A DNA stretch of 64,000 nucleotides from an uncultured Clostridia bacterium (GTDB taxonomy: Bacteria; Bacillota; Clostridia; UMGS1810): the NCBI GenBank assembly GCA_934463115.1, contig CAKSIN010000001.1, forward strand, positions 124,001 through 188,000, given 5' to 3'. Each line of letters opens with the position of its first letter. Position 1 is the stretch's first letter. The notes beneath the pieces are model-generated. The model made no database searches. It had not been told where the DNA came from and saw only the letters and a program-made list of their open reading frames with translations. Positions 1 through 8,658 of the stretch are shown in pieces. The position numbers were made by a program, and so were the translations under genes.

Positions 1-2777
1 GCATTGTTAAATGATTTTTCGTCTCCGAGCGCAGTAAGATTTTTGCTGTCTGTTCCGAGAGCGGCAAAAATTATTTCGGCTTTTGCACGGTCTGTAACCA
101 ATGCAGTGTTACCTGATAATTCATTTACCGTAAGGTTAAGGTAATTTTCGGTGTCGGTTGTGTTGTCTCCGAATCCGAGGCGTTCGTAAACGGCCATATC
201 GAATACAGTCCAATCATCGGACTTGCCCTTATATCCGTTTGCTATGGTATTCATAAGGGTGCGGCGCGCACTTGTTTCTCCGTCTGATTCGGACGGGTAT
301 ATATTTATTGTTACCGGCTTGCGAATTGATTTTCCGTCGGTGTTGCTCAGACGAATTGTTGCCGTTTCGGTAATGATTTTTCCGGTTTTATTGGGCTTGG
401 CAAGCGTTGTTTCGAAAACGGAATATTCTATGTATCCCTTTGATATGTCTGCTTCGCCGCGGCTGCATGAAACAGAAATATCGCTGTCGGCATATTCGCC
501 GTCTTTTATAAACGTGATTGTTTCTCCGACTTTGCAGGATGACGGCACTGCGATAATATCCGCGTATTTGTTCGCTTCGGCTAAAAGTGAGTCGGTAATT
601 TCGGCCTCGTCGATATAATCATTACTTCCGCTGTTTACAATTGAAGATGCGGAAAGACTTCCGCTTCCGTACAGCCTGAAGGTTTTGCTCTTTTTCCCGA
701 CGAGGGCTGCATTGACACTGCAATCTTTTATCAGAGGAGCGTATTCGCCCATTCTGCTTCCTGCCTGACCGAGGAGACCGCCGACATATGTGCCGGGAGA
801 ATATATTGTCGCGTTGTTTGCACACGAATCAAGCTGCACACAGTTTTTGTTCGAACCGACGATACCACCGGTAAATGTGTTGAGATCCGAGCCTGTTGTG
901 AGTATAATGCCGTTGTTTTCGCAGTTTATGATTTTAAGGCAAATATCTTCCCACCTATACTCCACATTGTCATCGTATCCGCCGACAATTCCGCCGATAC
1001 TTGCGTACGAACGTGCAAGAGAGGATACGGACGCATTATTTATACAGTTTTCGATTACTGTATTCCCACGCGCCCTTGCAGCAATACCGCCTGCAAAGCA
1101 TCCGGGTTCGCTGCAATAAATTTCTCCGTTTACCGTAAGGTTTTTAATATTTGCGTCTTCAAGACAGCCGAAGAAACCAAAATAGCTTAGCTTTGGATTA
1201 TCAACAGTTACAGTAACACTGTAACCACATCCGTCAAATGTGCCCTTAAAGGGAAAAGCTGCATTCAGACCAAGGGGCGTCCATGAATCGTTCACGGTTA
1301 TATCGTTTTCAAGCACTATATACGAATCGGATTTTTCTCCGTTCGCAATGTGTTTTGAAAGAGTGCATAATTCGCTTGCTTTTTTAATTACATAAGGGTT
1401 CTCCGCAGAACCGCTTCCGTCCGGCTCTACAGTTTTGTATACGGGATGAACCCATATTGTTTTTGTTGTTTCGTTATCAGAGTCGCCAACGGTAAATTTC
1501 CCGTCAGTAATGTCTTCATAATCCGAGAAATCCGTTACTGTGTAGAAGTATTCACCTTTTTCGCCGAGTGTGTATATTCCGTTTTCGGATTCAATTGTAT
1601 TGCTTATATCGTCCTTGTAAAGAGTTACCGTACCGTCTTTTGTTCCTTCAAACTTTATGCTGCACGAAAACGACGGCTCCGGCGGTTCGGGAAGCTCTGA
1701 CGGTGTCCACACCGGAACCGGATAGTCGTCAAATTCCCCGCTGCGAACCTCAAAGCTTTCCAACCCGAGAGCCTTTATTTCGGCAGTTGTTTTGGCAGTT
1801 GCGGTTATGCTTGCACTGCCTTTGTTGAGCATGTCAAATGGCGACCAAGAGGAACCCGGATTTTTCTCGGAATCATAGTAAAATTCGGAGCATTTGACTG
1901 TTTCCGGCGCCATAAGGTTATAGGCGACTCCGAATTTTTTGCTTCCTGTGACCTCTGAACCGAGATATGTGTTGCTGATATCCAATGCAACTTTGTACGA
2001 ATTTATATAACCGATAAGGCCGCCGGCGGTATGGGAACTTCCGGAAAAATTGCCTATTATTGCGTTGTTGCTGATTACAATTGTGCTTATATTTTGTGCA
2101 CTGCCTATAAGTCCGCCGACATAATTGCTCTTGCCTCCGGTAAGCGAAACATTGCTTACGCAGTTGTTTATTGTAAGTTCGGTGTTGTTGTCAACCGAGC
2201 CGTCTGTGCGCCCGACAAATGCTCCGATAAACGTATTTGACGCGTATGTGCTGCCGTTTATTGTACCGTTTACTATGCAATTGTCAATTTTTGCTGCGCT
2301 TCCCACGGGTATTTCTGCAGCTACAGAGCCTACACAGTTGTAGTTATCTATGTTGCCTGTAACCGAATAATTATCCAGTACAAGGTCGCATACGGTTCCT
2401 TTGAGCTTTCCTATGAGCGCTGTGTCAACATAATTGGTAACAAACTCTCCGTCCGAGTATTTGCTTGAACCTTTGCCGCCCTCAAGCGACAGGTTGGAAA
2501 TTTTGTGACCGTTTCCGTAAAATACGCCGTCAAGTTCATCAATGATATGATTTACACCGCTTATCTCCGACATGTCTATATCGGAATCAAGCGAAACATA
2601 TCCCACCGTGCCGAGTTTGCTCAGTTCAAGAAGCTGTTCGGCGCTCGATATAACATATGGATTTGAAATTGTTCCGTCAGCATCAAGCGCAAACGCAGTT
2701 ACCGAGAGCGTGTTGAGTGCAAAAAGCACAATCAGCGCCAATGACAGTAATTTACTTTTTCTTAAGTTAATTTTCAT
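1..2777 (-). CDS. Secreted GLUG-repeat surface protein entering a helical-barrel (prenyltransferase/transcobalamin-like) domain, 3' end outside window
   Basis: The gene starts at the ATG at 2777, preceded by a GGAGGAAT ribosome binding site, and runs off the left edge with about 925 codons visible. Residues 1-28 form a signal peptide (MKINLRKSK, hydrophobic core, then TAFALDADG). Residues 30-330 and about 450-720 are two blocks of GLUG-type beta-helix repeats with GGLIG/GGIVG/GGLLG turns. Between them lies a beta-rich segment with an EGTKDGTVTLYK motif. Residues about 735-830 resemble the atrophied bacterial Ig domain of Firmicute surface proteins. From about 840 a helical segment (DDWTVFDMAVYERLGF, then TDRAKAEIIFAALG) looks like the start of the alpha/alpha barrel that often precedes DUF4430 (transcobalamin-like) domains. 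That reading is inference, because the C-terminus is not visible. A cobalamin riboswitch and terminator lie upstream. Confidence 0.85.
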   Translation of the reverse strand, partial: MKINLRKSKLLSLALIVLFALNTLSVTAFALDADGTISNPYVISSAEQLLELSKLGTVGYVSLDSDIDMSEISGVNHIIDELDGVFYGNGHKISNLSLEGGKGSSKYSDGEFVTNYVDTALIGKLKGTVCDLVLDNYSVTGNIDNYNCVGSVAAEIPVGSAAKIDNCIVNGTINGSTYASNTFIGAFVGRTDGSVDNNTELTINNCVSNVSLTGGKSNYVGGLIGSAQNISTIVISNNAIIGNFSGSSHTAGGLIGYINSYKVALDISNTYLGSEVTGSKKFGVAYNLMAPETVKCSEFYYDSEKNPGSSWSPFDMLNKGSASITATAKTTAEIKALGLESFEVRSGEFDDYPVPVWTPSELPEPPEPSFSCSIKFEGTKDGTVTLYKDDISNTIESENGIYTLGEKGEYFYTVTDFSDYEDITDGKFTVGDSDNETTKTIWVHPVYKTVEPDGSGSAENPYVIKKASELCTLSKHIANGEKSDSYIVLENDITVNDSWTPLGLNAAFPFKGTFDGCGYSVTVTVDNPKLSYFGFFGCLEDANIKNLTVNGEIYCSEPGCFAGGIAARARGNTVIENCINNASVSSLARSYASIGGIVGGYDDNVEYRWEDICLKIINCENNGIILTTGSDLNTFTGGIVGSNKNCVQLDSCANNATIYSPGTYVGGLLGQAGSRMGEYAPLIKDCSVNAALVGKKSKTFRLYGSGSLSASSIVNSGSNDYIDEAEITDSLLAEANKYADIIAVPSSCKVGETITFIKDGEYADSDISVSCSRGEADISKGYIEYSVFETTLAKPNKTGKIITETATIRLSNTDGKSIRKPVTINIYPSESDGETSARRTLMNTIANGYKGKSDDWTVFDMAVYERLGFGDNTTDTENYLNLTVNELSGNTALVTDRAKAEIIFAALGTDSKNLTALGDEKSFNN

Positions 2778-2837
2778 CTGAATTCCTCCGTTTTTATTAT
2801 ATATATGTAAAGCCGGTGTGCGGCATAATTTTTGCAA

Positions 2838-2880
2838 TAAAAATGCGGCAATTCTCTTTTTTAAAGAAAATTGCCGCAAC
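2838..2880 (-). terminator. Intrinsic terminator of the cobalamin riboswitch expression platform
   Basis: On the minus strand, TTGCGGCAATTTTC and its complement GAGAATTGCCGC form a strong stem followed by ATTTTTATT. It sits between the riboswitch and the start codon at 2777, where a transcription-terminating expression platform is expected. A second small hairpin (2909-2931, GCATATAC/GTATATGC) lies just upstream and may take part in the alternative fold. Confidence 0.8.
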
Positions 2881-2969
2881 AGTGTATTTATGCGTGCATC
2901 ACAAATCGGCATATACCAAATGTATATGCTCAAAAACATTGCTCCTTCATTGACATGATTTACGGAACA

Positions 2970-3180
2970 ATATCAGAGCAGGTCTTCTGACTCATATCCT
3001 ACAGATAGTATGCTTATCTTTGTATATGTGCACTGTCTTCTCAGTTTCCCAATGACCGGCTTTCGCCGTTTGGCTCATATACGCTCGGATATATACAGCG
3101 GCTGTTTACCGTACGGGGAGCTCGCCCGTTTCCCTTTTCACCGTCTGTGCCCGAACGGCACAGACGACACTCTGTGTGAG
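2970..3180 (-). promoter_or_regulatory. Cobalamin riboswitch
   Basis: Read on the minus strand the region carries, in order, GGTGAAAAGGGAAAC, a short stem closing on GAGCTCCCCGT, a CAGCCGCTG segment, a GCCAAACGGCGAAAGCCGG hairpin and a final AGTCAGAAGACCTGCTC. The last element is the hallmark 3' motif of the cobalamin (B12) riboswitch class, and AAAGGGAA is its usual 5' core. CAGAG at 3170-3174 can pair with CTCTG at 2974-2978 to close the aptamer. It is transcribed leftward toward the gene starting at 2777. The family is known to repress B12 uptake or synthesis genes when ligand is bound. Confidence 0.88.
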
Positions 3181-3378
3181 TATTCAATTTACATATATTA
3201 TATCAAACGGTATGTTTTTGTTCAATACAAAAAACAAACAATAAATAATGAAATACAAATATCTGTTTATATTAATATACCTATTGGTGTAATCGCCGTG
3301 TTTGATATAATTGCGGTATATATTTAACACCGTTTTGATAATAAATTCACAATATCGCCCGAAATGAGTCATCATGTG

Positions 3379-3407
3379 TTGACTAATGAAAAAATATGGT
3401 ATATAAT
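3379..3407 (+). promoter_or_regulatory. Vegetative promoter of serC-serA
   Basis: TTGACT (3379-3384) and TATAAT (3402-3407) are separated by exactly 17 bases, about 95 bases upstream of the serC start. The rest of the 3180-3500 gap shows no gene. Confidence 0.85.
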
Positions 3408-3502
3408 GAATACTTATAAGGCGGCGTGAATAAATAAGAATAATGCCGTTTTGAGCGTGCATGCGCACGTTTATTTTTAATATTGTATTGGAGGAGAAAG
3501 TA

Positions 3503-4588
3503 ATGAACAGAGTTTACAACTTTTCAGCAGGCCCCTCGGCTTTGCCGGTACCTGTACTTGAAAGAGCGCAGAAAGAAATGCTGTGCTATGGTGATTCGGG
3601 AATGTCAGTTATGGAGATGAGTCACCGATCTTCGGCATTTCAGTCAATAATTGATGAATGCGAGGCATCATTACGATCTCTTTTGAGTATTCCGGACAAC
3701 TATAAGGTGCTGTTTTTGCAGGGCGGCGCGTCCAGCCAGTTTGCAATGGTTCCGCTTAACCTTATGAACAAGAGCGGCAAGGCAGACTACGTGCTTACCG
3801 GACTTTGGTCGAAAAAGGCATACAAAGAGGCTTCAAGATACGGTGATACAAATATCGTAGCTTCGTCGGAGGATAAAACATTTACATATATCCCCAAGCT
3901 GGATAAGAGCACATTTACAAAGGATGCCGACTATTTCCATATCACGTTTAACAACACGATTTACGGAACAAAGTACAGCGAAATCCCCGACACGGGCGAT
4001 GTTCCGCTTGTTGCCGACATGTCATCGTGCATACTCAGCGAACCTGTTGATGTAAGCAAGTTCGGAATCATATATGCCGGAGCACAGAAAAACATGGCTC
4101 CCGCAGGACTCACGGTGGTTATTATCCGCGAAGACCTCATCGGAAACGCAAAGGATATCACACCGACAATGTTCAACTATGAAACACACTCGGCAAACGG
4201 CTCGATGTTTAACACACCGCCGACATATCCCATATATATCTGCAAGCTTGTTTGCGACTGGTTAAAGGAACTCGGCGGACTCGACGCTATGAAGAAAATT
4301 AACGAAGAAAAAGCCGCTATGCTGTATGATTATCTCGACAGCTCCGATATGTTCAGCGCAACGGTTGCGGATAAATGCGACCGCTCGCTTATGAATGTTC
4401 CGTTTGTAACGGGAAATGACGAACTCAATGCCAAGTTTATTAAAGAATCTGCCGCAAAAGGATTTGTGAACCTCAAAGGTCACAGAACCGTCGGCGGTAT
4501 GAGAGCCAGCATTTACAACGCAATGCCGACAGAAGGCGTTGCCGCTCTCGTTGATTTTATGAAGAAATTTGAAACAGAGAACAAATAA
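3503..4588 (+). CDS. serC: Phosphoserine aminotransferase
   Basis: SerC transfers an amino group from glutamate to 3-phosphohydroxypyruvate, giving phosphoserine, the second step of serine synthesis, in the cytosol. The 361-residue length and the N-terminus VYNFSAGPSALPVPVL are typical. The PLP lysine is in GAQKNMAPAGLTVV (about K196). The C-terminal GHRTVGGMRASIYNAMP, which includes phosphate-binding residues, is intact. I chose the ATG at 3503, 7 bases after GGAGGAG, rather than an upstream in-frame start. The gene lies 16 bases upstream of serA, behind a strong promoter, so the two form an operon. PLP enzymes of this branch are well conserved and no alternative identity seems likely. Confidence 0.96.
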   Translation: MNRVYNFSAGPSALPVPVLERAQKEMLCYGDSGMSVMEMSHRSSAFQSIIDECEASLRSLLSIPDNYKVLFLQGGASSQFAMVPLNLMNKSGKADYVLTGLWSKKAYKEASRYGDTNIVASSEDKTFTYIPKLDKSTFTKDADYFHITFNNTIYGTKYSEIPDTGDVPLVADMSSCILSEPVDVSKFGIIYAGAQKNMAPAGLTVVIIREDLIGNAKDITPTMFNYETHSANGSMFNTPPTYPIYICKLVCDWLKELGGLDAMKKINEEKAAMLYDYLDSSDMFSATVADKCDRSLMNVPFVTGNDELNAKFIKESAAKGFVNLKGHRTVGGMRASIYNAMPTEGVAALVDFMKKFETENK

Positions 4589-4604
4589 CAGGAGGTAACC
4601 TTAA

Positions 4605-5774
4605 ATGTATGAGGTTTTGACACTCAATAAAATTGCCAAATGCGGGCTTGACTTGCTTGACGGCGATGTATTTAATATAACGGACAGCAGCGAAAATCCG
4701 GACGCTGTGATACTCAGAAGTTTTTCGATGCACGAAATGGAGCTCCCCGAATCGCTCAAGGCGGTTGCAAGAGCCGGAGCCGGTGTAAACAATATTCCGC
4801 TTGACAAATGCAGCGAAAAGGGAATTGTTGTTTTCAACACCCCGGGCGCGAACGCAAACGCGGTTGCGGAGATTACGCTTGTAGGTCTGCTGCTTTCGTC
4901 CAGAAAAATTGTGGACGGTATTCAGTGGGCAAAAACACTTGCCGGCGAGGGCGAAAATGTCGGCAAGCTTGTGGAGAAAGGCAAGAGCGCTTTTGTTGGC
5001 CCGGAGATTAAGGGCAAAACTCTCGGAGTTGTGGGACTCGGCGCTATCGGCGTTAAGGTGGCAAACCTTGCCGCCGCTCTCGGAATGAAAGTTATCGGTT
5101 ATGATCCGTATATTTCTGTTGATGCCGCATGGGGACTTTCAAGAGCGGTAAAGAAATCCGCCGATATCAAAATGATGGTTTCGCAGTGCGACTATATTAC
5201 AATGCATCTTCCGCTGAACGATGCAACAAAGGGCATGATGAATGAGGAACTCTTTGACTGTATGGAAAACGGAACGCGCCTTTTGAACTTTGCACGCGGA
5301 GGCCTTGTTGATAACAACGCGCTGAAAGCTGCAATTGCAAGCGGCAAAATTGCTTGCTATGTAACGGATTTCCCGTCGGAGGAGACTCTGGGAATGGATA
5401 ATGTGATAAACATTCCGCACCTTGGTGCGTCGACACCCGAGTCGGAGGACAATTGCGCTGTTATGGCGGCAAATGAGCTTTCCGATTTTATGTGCTTCGG
5501 TAACATCAGAAATTCGGTTAACTTCCCGAATTGCGAAATGGCTATGGAGAGCAAATACCGCGTAACCGTGGCGCACAAGAATATCCCGAATATGCTGTCG
5601 GCATTCTCGAAAATTTTTGCGGACGAAAATATTAATATCGTAAATATGATGAACAAGAGCAAAAAAGACAATGCCTACACAATAGTTGATGTGGATTCCG
5701 TTCCGGATGATTTGGAACAGAGAATATCCGCCGTAGACGGTGTATACAAGGTAAGAACAATAAAGGCACAGTAA
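4605..5774 (+). CDS. serA: D-3-phosphoglycerate dehydrogenase
   Basis: SerA oxidises 3-phosphoglycerate to phosphohydroxypyruvate with NAD, the committed step of serine synthesis. The 389-residue protein has the D-isomer 2-hydroxyacid dehydrogenase fold. The nucleotide-binding loop is GLGAIG (residues 144-149). The catalytic Arg is in NFARGGLVDN, and the catalytic Glu and His are in the FPSEET and NIPHLGASTPES regions. About 70 C-terminal residues (from YRVTVAHKNIPNML) form an ACT domain, which in this family usually senses serine. The long intervening domain of some SerA types is absent, so this is the short single-ACT form. An AGGAGGT site precedes the ATG. A terminator follows the gene. 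Confidence 0.95.
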   Translation: MYEVLTLNKIAKCGLDLLDGDVFNITDSSENPDAVILRSFSMHEMELPESLKAVARAGAGVNNIPLDKCSEKGIVVFNTPGANANAVAEITLVGLLLSSRKIVDGIQWAKTLAGEGENVGKLVEKGKSAFVGPEIKGKTLGVVGLGAIGVKVANLAAALGMKVIGYDPYISVDAAWGLSRAVKKSADIKMMVSQCDYITMHLPLNDATKGMMNEELFDCMENGTRLLNFARGGLVDNNALKAAIASGKIACYVTDFPSEETLGMDNVINIPHLGASTPESEDNCAVMAANELSDFMCFGNIRNSVNFPNCEMAMESKYRVTVAHKNIPNMLSAFSKIFADENINIVNMMNKSKKDNAYTIVDVDSVPDDLEQRISAVDGVYKVRTIKAQ

Positions 5775-5786
5775 TAAATAAATAAC

Positions 5787-5833
5787 AAGCCGTCCGACGC
5801 ATTTCAGCGCGTCGGGCGGCTTATTTTATTTTT
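5787..5833 (+). terminator. Intrinsic terminator after serA, probably bidirectional
   Basis: AAGCCGTCCGACGC pairs with GCGTCGGGCGGCTT (one G-T pair) and is followed by ATTTTATTTTT. The reverse strand also ends in a T-rich run, and the convergent gene ends at 5832, so the hairpin can serve both directions. Confidence 0.85.
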
Positions 5834-7706
5834 ATGCCTTTAAAAACGGCGTATTTGCATATATTCTTTTCATAAAATTATCCTTTGGTGTAGCAAGGTT
5901 TAAAAGGAACAGCCGTATCCTGTTTTGCAGCTCCGGGCATTGATTATATATTGTTTCAAACGTTCGTATGCACAGCGAAGTTACCGCATAACGAAATTTG
6001 GAAAACTCCGGCGGATATATATTCAGCGCTTCGCAGGACAGTATTTCCTCCAGCGTATCGATAACCTCTGTCCAGCCATAGCGTGCGGCTATGCTCAGCG
6101 ACCTGATGTAGCGCGGGTACACACAGTAACTCAGCTCATCGCCGGATACCGGTTCTGCCTTGTTTATGAAATCCGTTATCAGTTTTCTGCCGCTTTCATC
6201 GCCTGCCGCTCCCAGGGCATAGGCACAGTTCAGCCTGAATGTATCGGTACCGGTGTTGAGCCATTCTTTCAGAATATCTCTTTTTTGAGAATCCCACAGG
6301 TAAATTGTTTTCCAGAGCGCTCTGCCGGCATATGTACCCTCAAATGCTTTTTTGATTTCGCCGTCATCCGGAAATGCATACGGCTTTCGTTCGGTATTCA
6401 CCGGAACGCGCAGCTCGGCAAAATTTTTGTTGTCATCTTTGCAATAGCAATTTGTCTCCGACAGAATTTTTTGAATTTTCGCGCTGTCGGTTTCGCGCAG
6501 CGGTGTGCCGCTTTTTATTGAACACAGGGCAATTGCTGCGGCAGCTTCGCCGCATTTTTCCATGTCGGCTCTCATGCGGATTCCGCCTGCCGCGCTGTGG
6601 TCTGCTCCGAGAATTTTTCCGGCTATCAGCAGATTGTCGGCTGCCTTTGCAATCAGCGTTTCTTTTTCAATCCCGATACTAAACCCCATATCGGATACGC
6701 ACATTTTCCAATCCTGAAATGTAAAATCCTCAAATCCTATGTCGGCATTTGTGCAATCGAGCGGCTCAAATGTGTAGAACAGCGGAGTTGTGTTTTCGTC
6801 CTTGTGAACAATATCGTCAATTGTAATCACCTTTTCGGTTTGCACATGATAAATTTCGCGCTCACCCGGAACACTGCCGAGATAATACATACGTGATACA
6901 TTTTTGCTTATGCACGGTCCGACCGATGAACATTTAAGCAGGTTTTCGGAATACTTTTCCGGCGAATCCGTGCACGGCATGCCGAAAACGCTCCACAGGC
7001 TGCTTATGCGGAAGTGCTCGGTTTTGTCCGGAAGATGCGTATAGTCATAGTGCCACCAGCCGTTGCTGAAATCTTTAAAGACGTTGTTTGTAATTTTGCC
7101 TATTGCTTTTGAAAACGGCAGCGCGGCATTGTCATAACCGCGCCCGGGGAGCGTTTTGCACCCAAACATTCTTGCGGCAACAGCCGTAGATGTGGAGTCA
7201 ACAAAAATTTTGGCAGCAATGTTTATTACCTTTCCGTCCTGAATGCAGCGTATTCCGACAATCTGCCTCCCGATTGAATACACGCCGCACACGTCGGCAG
7301 ACAAATACAGATTGCATCCGTATTTTTCGGTGGTTTTGTGCAGGACATAATTTTTGGCCACAGGCGAGACGGCGTCCTCCACACGGCGGTCAATCACAGC
7401 GCCCATATATCCGTTTTTCTCGTATTCATAACATTCGTCGTTTATCTTTGTGAACAAACCGTTTTTAGAACCGTAGAAATATGTAAATACGCCGCCGTTT
7501 ACACCCAGTCCGCCTATTCTGTTGCTTTTTTCGATAACGACGGTATCAATACCGTGCATTGCTCCGGAAATTGCCGCCATTGCTCCGGCAGTGCCTGCTC
7601 CGATAACGCAGAGTTCATGGTGCTCTTGAAAATCCACTTCGCATTTTTCGCGGTGTACGGAGCCGTTTTGAATATAACTTAGTGTAACTGAATGTTCCGA
7701 AGACAT
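5832..7706 (-). CDS. FAD-dependent oxidoreductase (FAD_oxidored-type)
   Basis: This 624-residue protein has an FAD-binding Rossmann motif GAGTAG at residues 36-41, inside ELCVIGAGTAGAMAA. It is followed by EKSNRIGGLGVNGG and a later NLLIAGKILGADHSAAGG segment typical of the FAD_oxidored family, which often accompanies polysaccharide-degradation genes. The C-terminal third (from about residue 450) looks helical and may be a HEAT-like or family-specific extension. No signal peptide is visible, so it should be cytosolic. The ATG at 7706 follows GGGAGGATTACA. It overlaps the upstream 257-residue gene by 28 bases, suggesting translational coupling. The substrate is unknown; a sugar-acid or glycoside oxidation is possible but unproven. 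Confidence 0.8.
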   Translation of the reverse strand: MSSEHSVTLSYIQNGSVHREKCEVDFQEHHELCVIGAGTAGAMAAISGAMHGIDTVVIEKSNRIGGLGVNGGVFTYFYGSKNGLFTKINDECYEYEKNGYMGAVIDRRVEDAVSPVAKNYVLHKTTEKYGCNLYLSADVCGVYSIGRQIVGIRCIQDGKVINIAAKIFVDSTSTAVAARMFGCKTLPGRGYDNAALPFSKAIGKITNNVFKDFSNGWWHYDYTHLPDKTEHFRISSLWSVFGMPCTDSPEKYSENLLKCSSVGPCISKNVSRMYYLGSVPGEREIYHVQTEKVITIDDIVHKDENTTPLFYTFEPLDCTNADIGFEDFTFQDWKMCVSDMGFSIGIEKETLIAKAADNLLIAGKILGADHSAAGGIRMRADMEKCGEAAAAIALCSIKSGTPLRETDSAKIQKILSETNCYCKDDNKNFAELRVPVNTERKPYAFPDDGEIKKAFEGTYAGRALWKTIYLWDSQKRDILKEWLNTGTDTFRLNCAYALGAAGDESGRKLITDFINKAEPVSGDELSYCVYPRYIRSLSIAARYGWTEVIDTLEEILSCEALNIYPPEFSKFRYAVTSLCIRTFETIYNQCPELQNRIRLFLLNLATPKDNFMKRIYANTPFLKA

Positions 7707-8452
7707 TGTAATCCTCCCTCAAATGAATCCGCCGGGGTGCCGAATGATGCCGACGGAATATGAATAATGTTGTTTTGTTTTTCGAATACGGGTTTTTCAT
7801 ATACCGTCATCAGCTCGTTTGCAACAGACACAACCGAAAAATCCGAAAATGCGTCCTTGTGGTTTTCAACCCAGAATTTCTGCAAATTCATAAATGCTTC
7901 GCTGTAGGTTTTGCAATTGTTTGAATTTACCTGCAAATAGTATTCATCATCAAAAGCTCCGCGTTTTATCATATCGGAAAACCTGTGCGCCGCAGGATTC
8001 GGGCAATTCGGAACCAACGCCGCACATAAAAAGCGGTCGAACCGCCCGTAGTCGGTGGTATCTATAAATATGTCTGCCGAAACGGAAACTTTTTCGCCGT
8101 TTGTAAAGAATGTCACATCCGCTTTTTCACTGCTGCACGATACCTTTTCGAGTGTGCCCGAAAAGTAAATCCGCGTGTTGTACAGGCGGAAATATAATGC
8201 AATAAGGCCGGCGAACGGTAGCGGATGAATATATCCGTTTCTCAGGATATTTCTTGATTTCAAATTCTCTGTAAACTGCTTTGTTTCATGCGAGTATCCG
8301 GCGCTGTCCGATATTTTTGCAGTGCGGTATGAATCGGCAACCTCAAAAGCACAGTTGTAGCCGTTATTTATAACAACGCAATCCGATTTGAGCACGGACG
8401 CTATTGCCGCGGCGGTAACTGTTGCGCCGTATATTATTGCTTTTTTTCTCAT
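7679..8452 (-). CDS. FAD-oxidoreductase-like partner protein with degenerate nucleotide-binding loop
   Basis: This 257-residue protein resembles the N-terminal half of FAD_oxidored proteins. It starts MRKKAIIYGATVTAAAIASVLK, where a GxGxxG motif would be expected, but the second and third glycines are replaced (GATVTA). A second recognisable piece is ADIFIDTTDYGRFDRF. It is about half the length of its neighbour and may not bind FAD. I place the start at the ATG at 8452, 8 bases after AAGGTGG; an in-frame GTG at 8464 overlaps that site and is less likely. Its 3' end overlaps the larger oxidoreductase gene, so the pair is probably co-translated and may form a heteromer. Confidence 0.65.
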   Translation of the reverse strand: MRKKAIIYGATVTAAAIASVLKSDCVVINNGYNCAFEVADSYRTAKISDSAGYSHETKQFTENLKSRNILRNGYIHPLPFAGLIALYFRLYNTRIYFSGTLEKVSCSSEKADVTFFTNGEKVSVSADIFIDTTDYGRFDRFLCAALVPNCPNPAAHRFSDMIKRGAFDDEYYLQVNSNNCKTYSEAFMNLQKFWVENHKDAFSDFSVVSVANELMTVYEKPVFEKQNNIIHIPSASFGTPADSFEGGLQCLRNIQLH

Positions 8453-8484
8453 TAAATTTACCACCTTAAATGCATTTTTAAATC

Positions 8485-8513
8485 AGTATATATTTTTTTT
8501 TTCGCTGTGTCAA
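8485..8513 (-). promoter_or_regulatory. Promoter of the FAD oxidoreductase pair
   Basis: On the minus strand, TTGACA and TATACT are separated by 17 bases, about 35 bases upstream of the start at 8452. Confidence 0.75.
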
Positions 8514-8566
8514 TACATAGTTGTGCTTCAATCAGCGAAAAATAAACTAATACGTTTTTATTCATA

Positions 8567-8595
8567 TTGAAATCAAATAGTTCAGGCTGTATACT
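8567..8595 (+). promoter_or_regulatory. Promoter of the 8659 secreted-protein gene
   Basis: TTGAAA (8567-8572) and TATACT (8590-8595) have a 17-base spacer and lie 64 bases upstream of the ATG. They are divergent from the oxidoreductase promoter. Confidence 0.7.
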
Positions 8596-8658
8596 GTAAA
8601 CTGTAAGGATATTTGTTGCAAATATCACAAAACGTATATATTTTAGGAGGGTATTAGT

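Noticed and set aside
3010..3327. A 105-codon plus-strand frame
   Set aside because: It lies on the reverse complement of the cobalamin riboswitch and has no coding signal.
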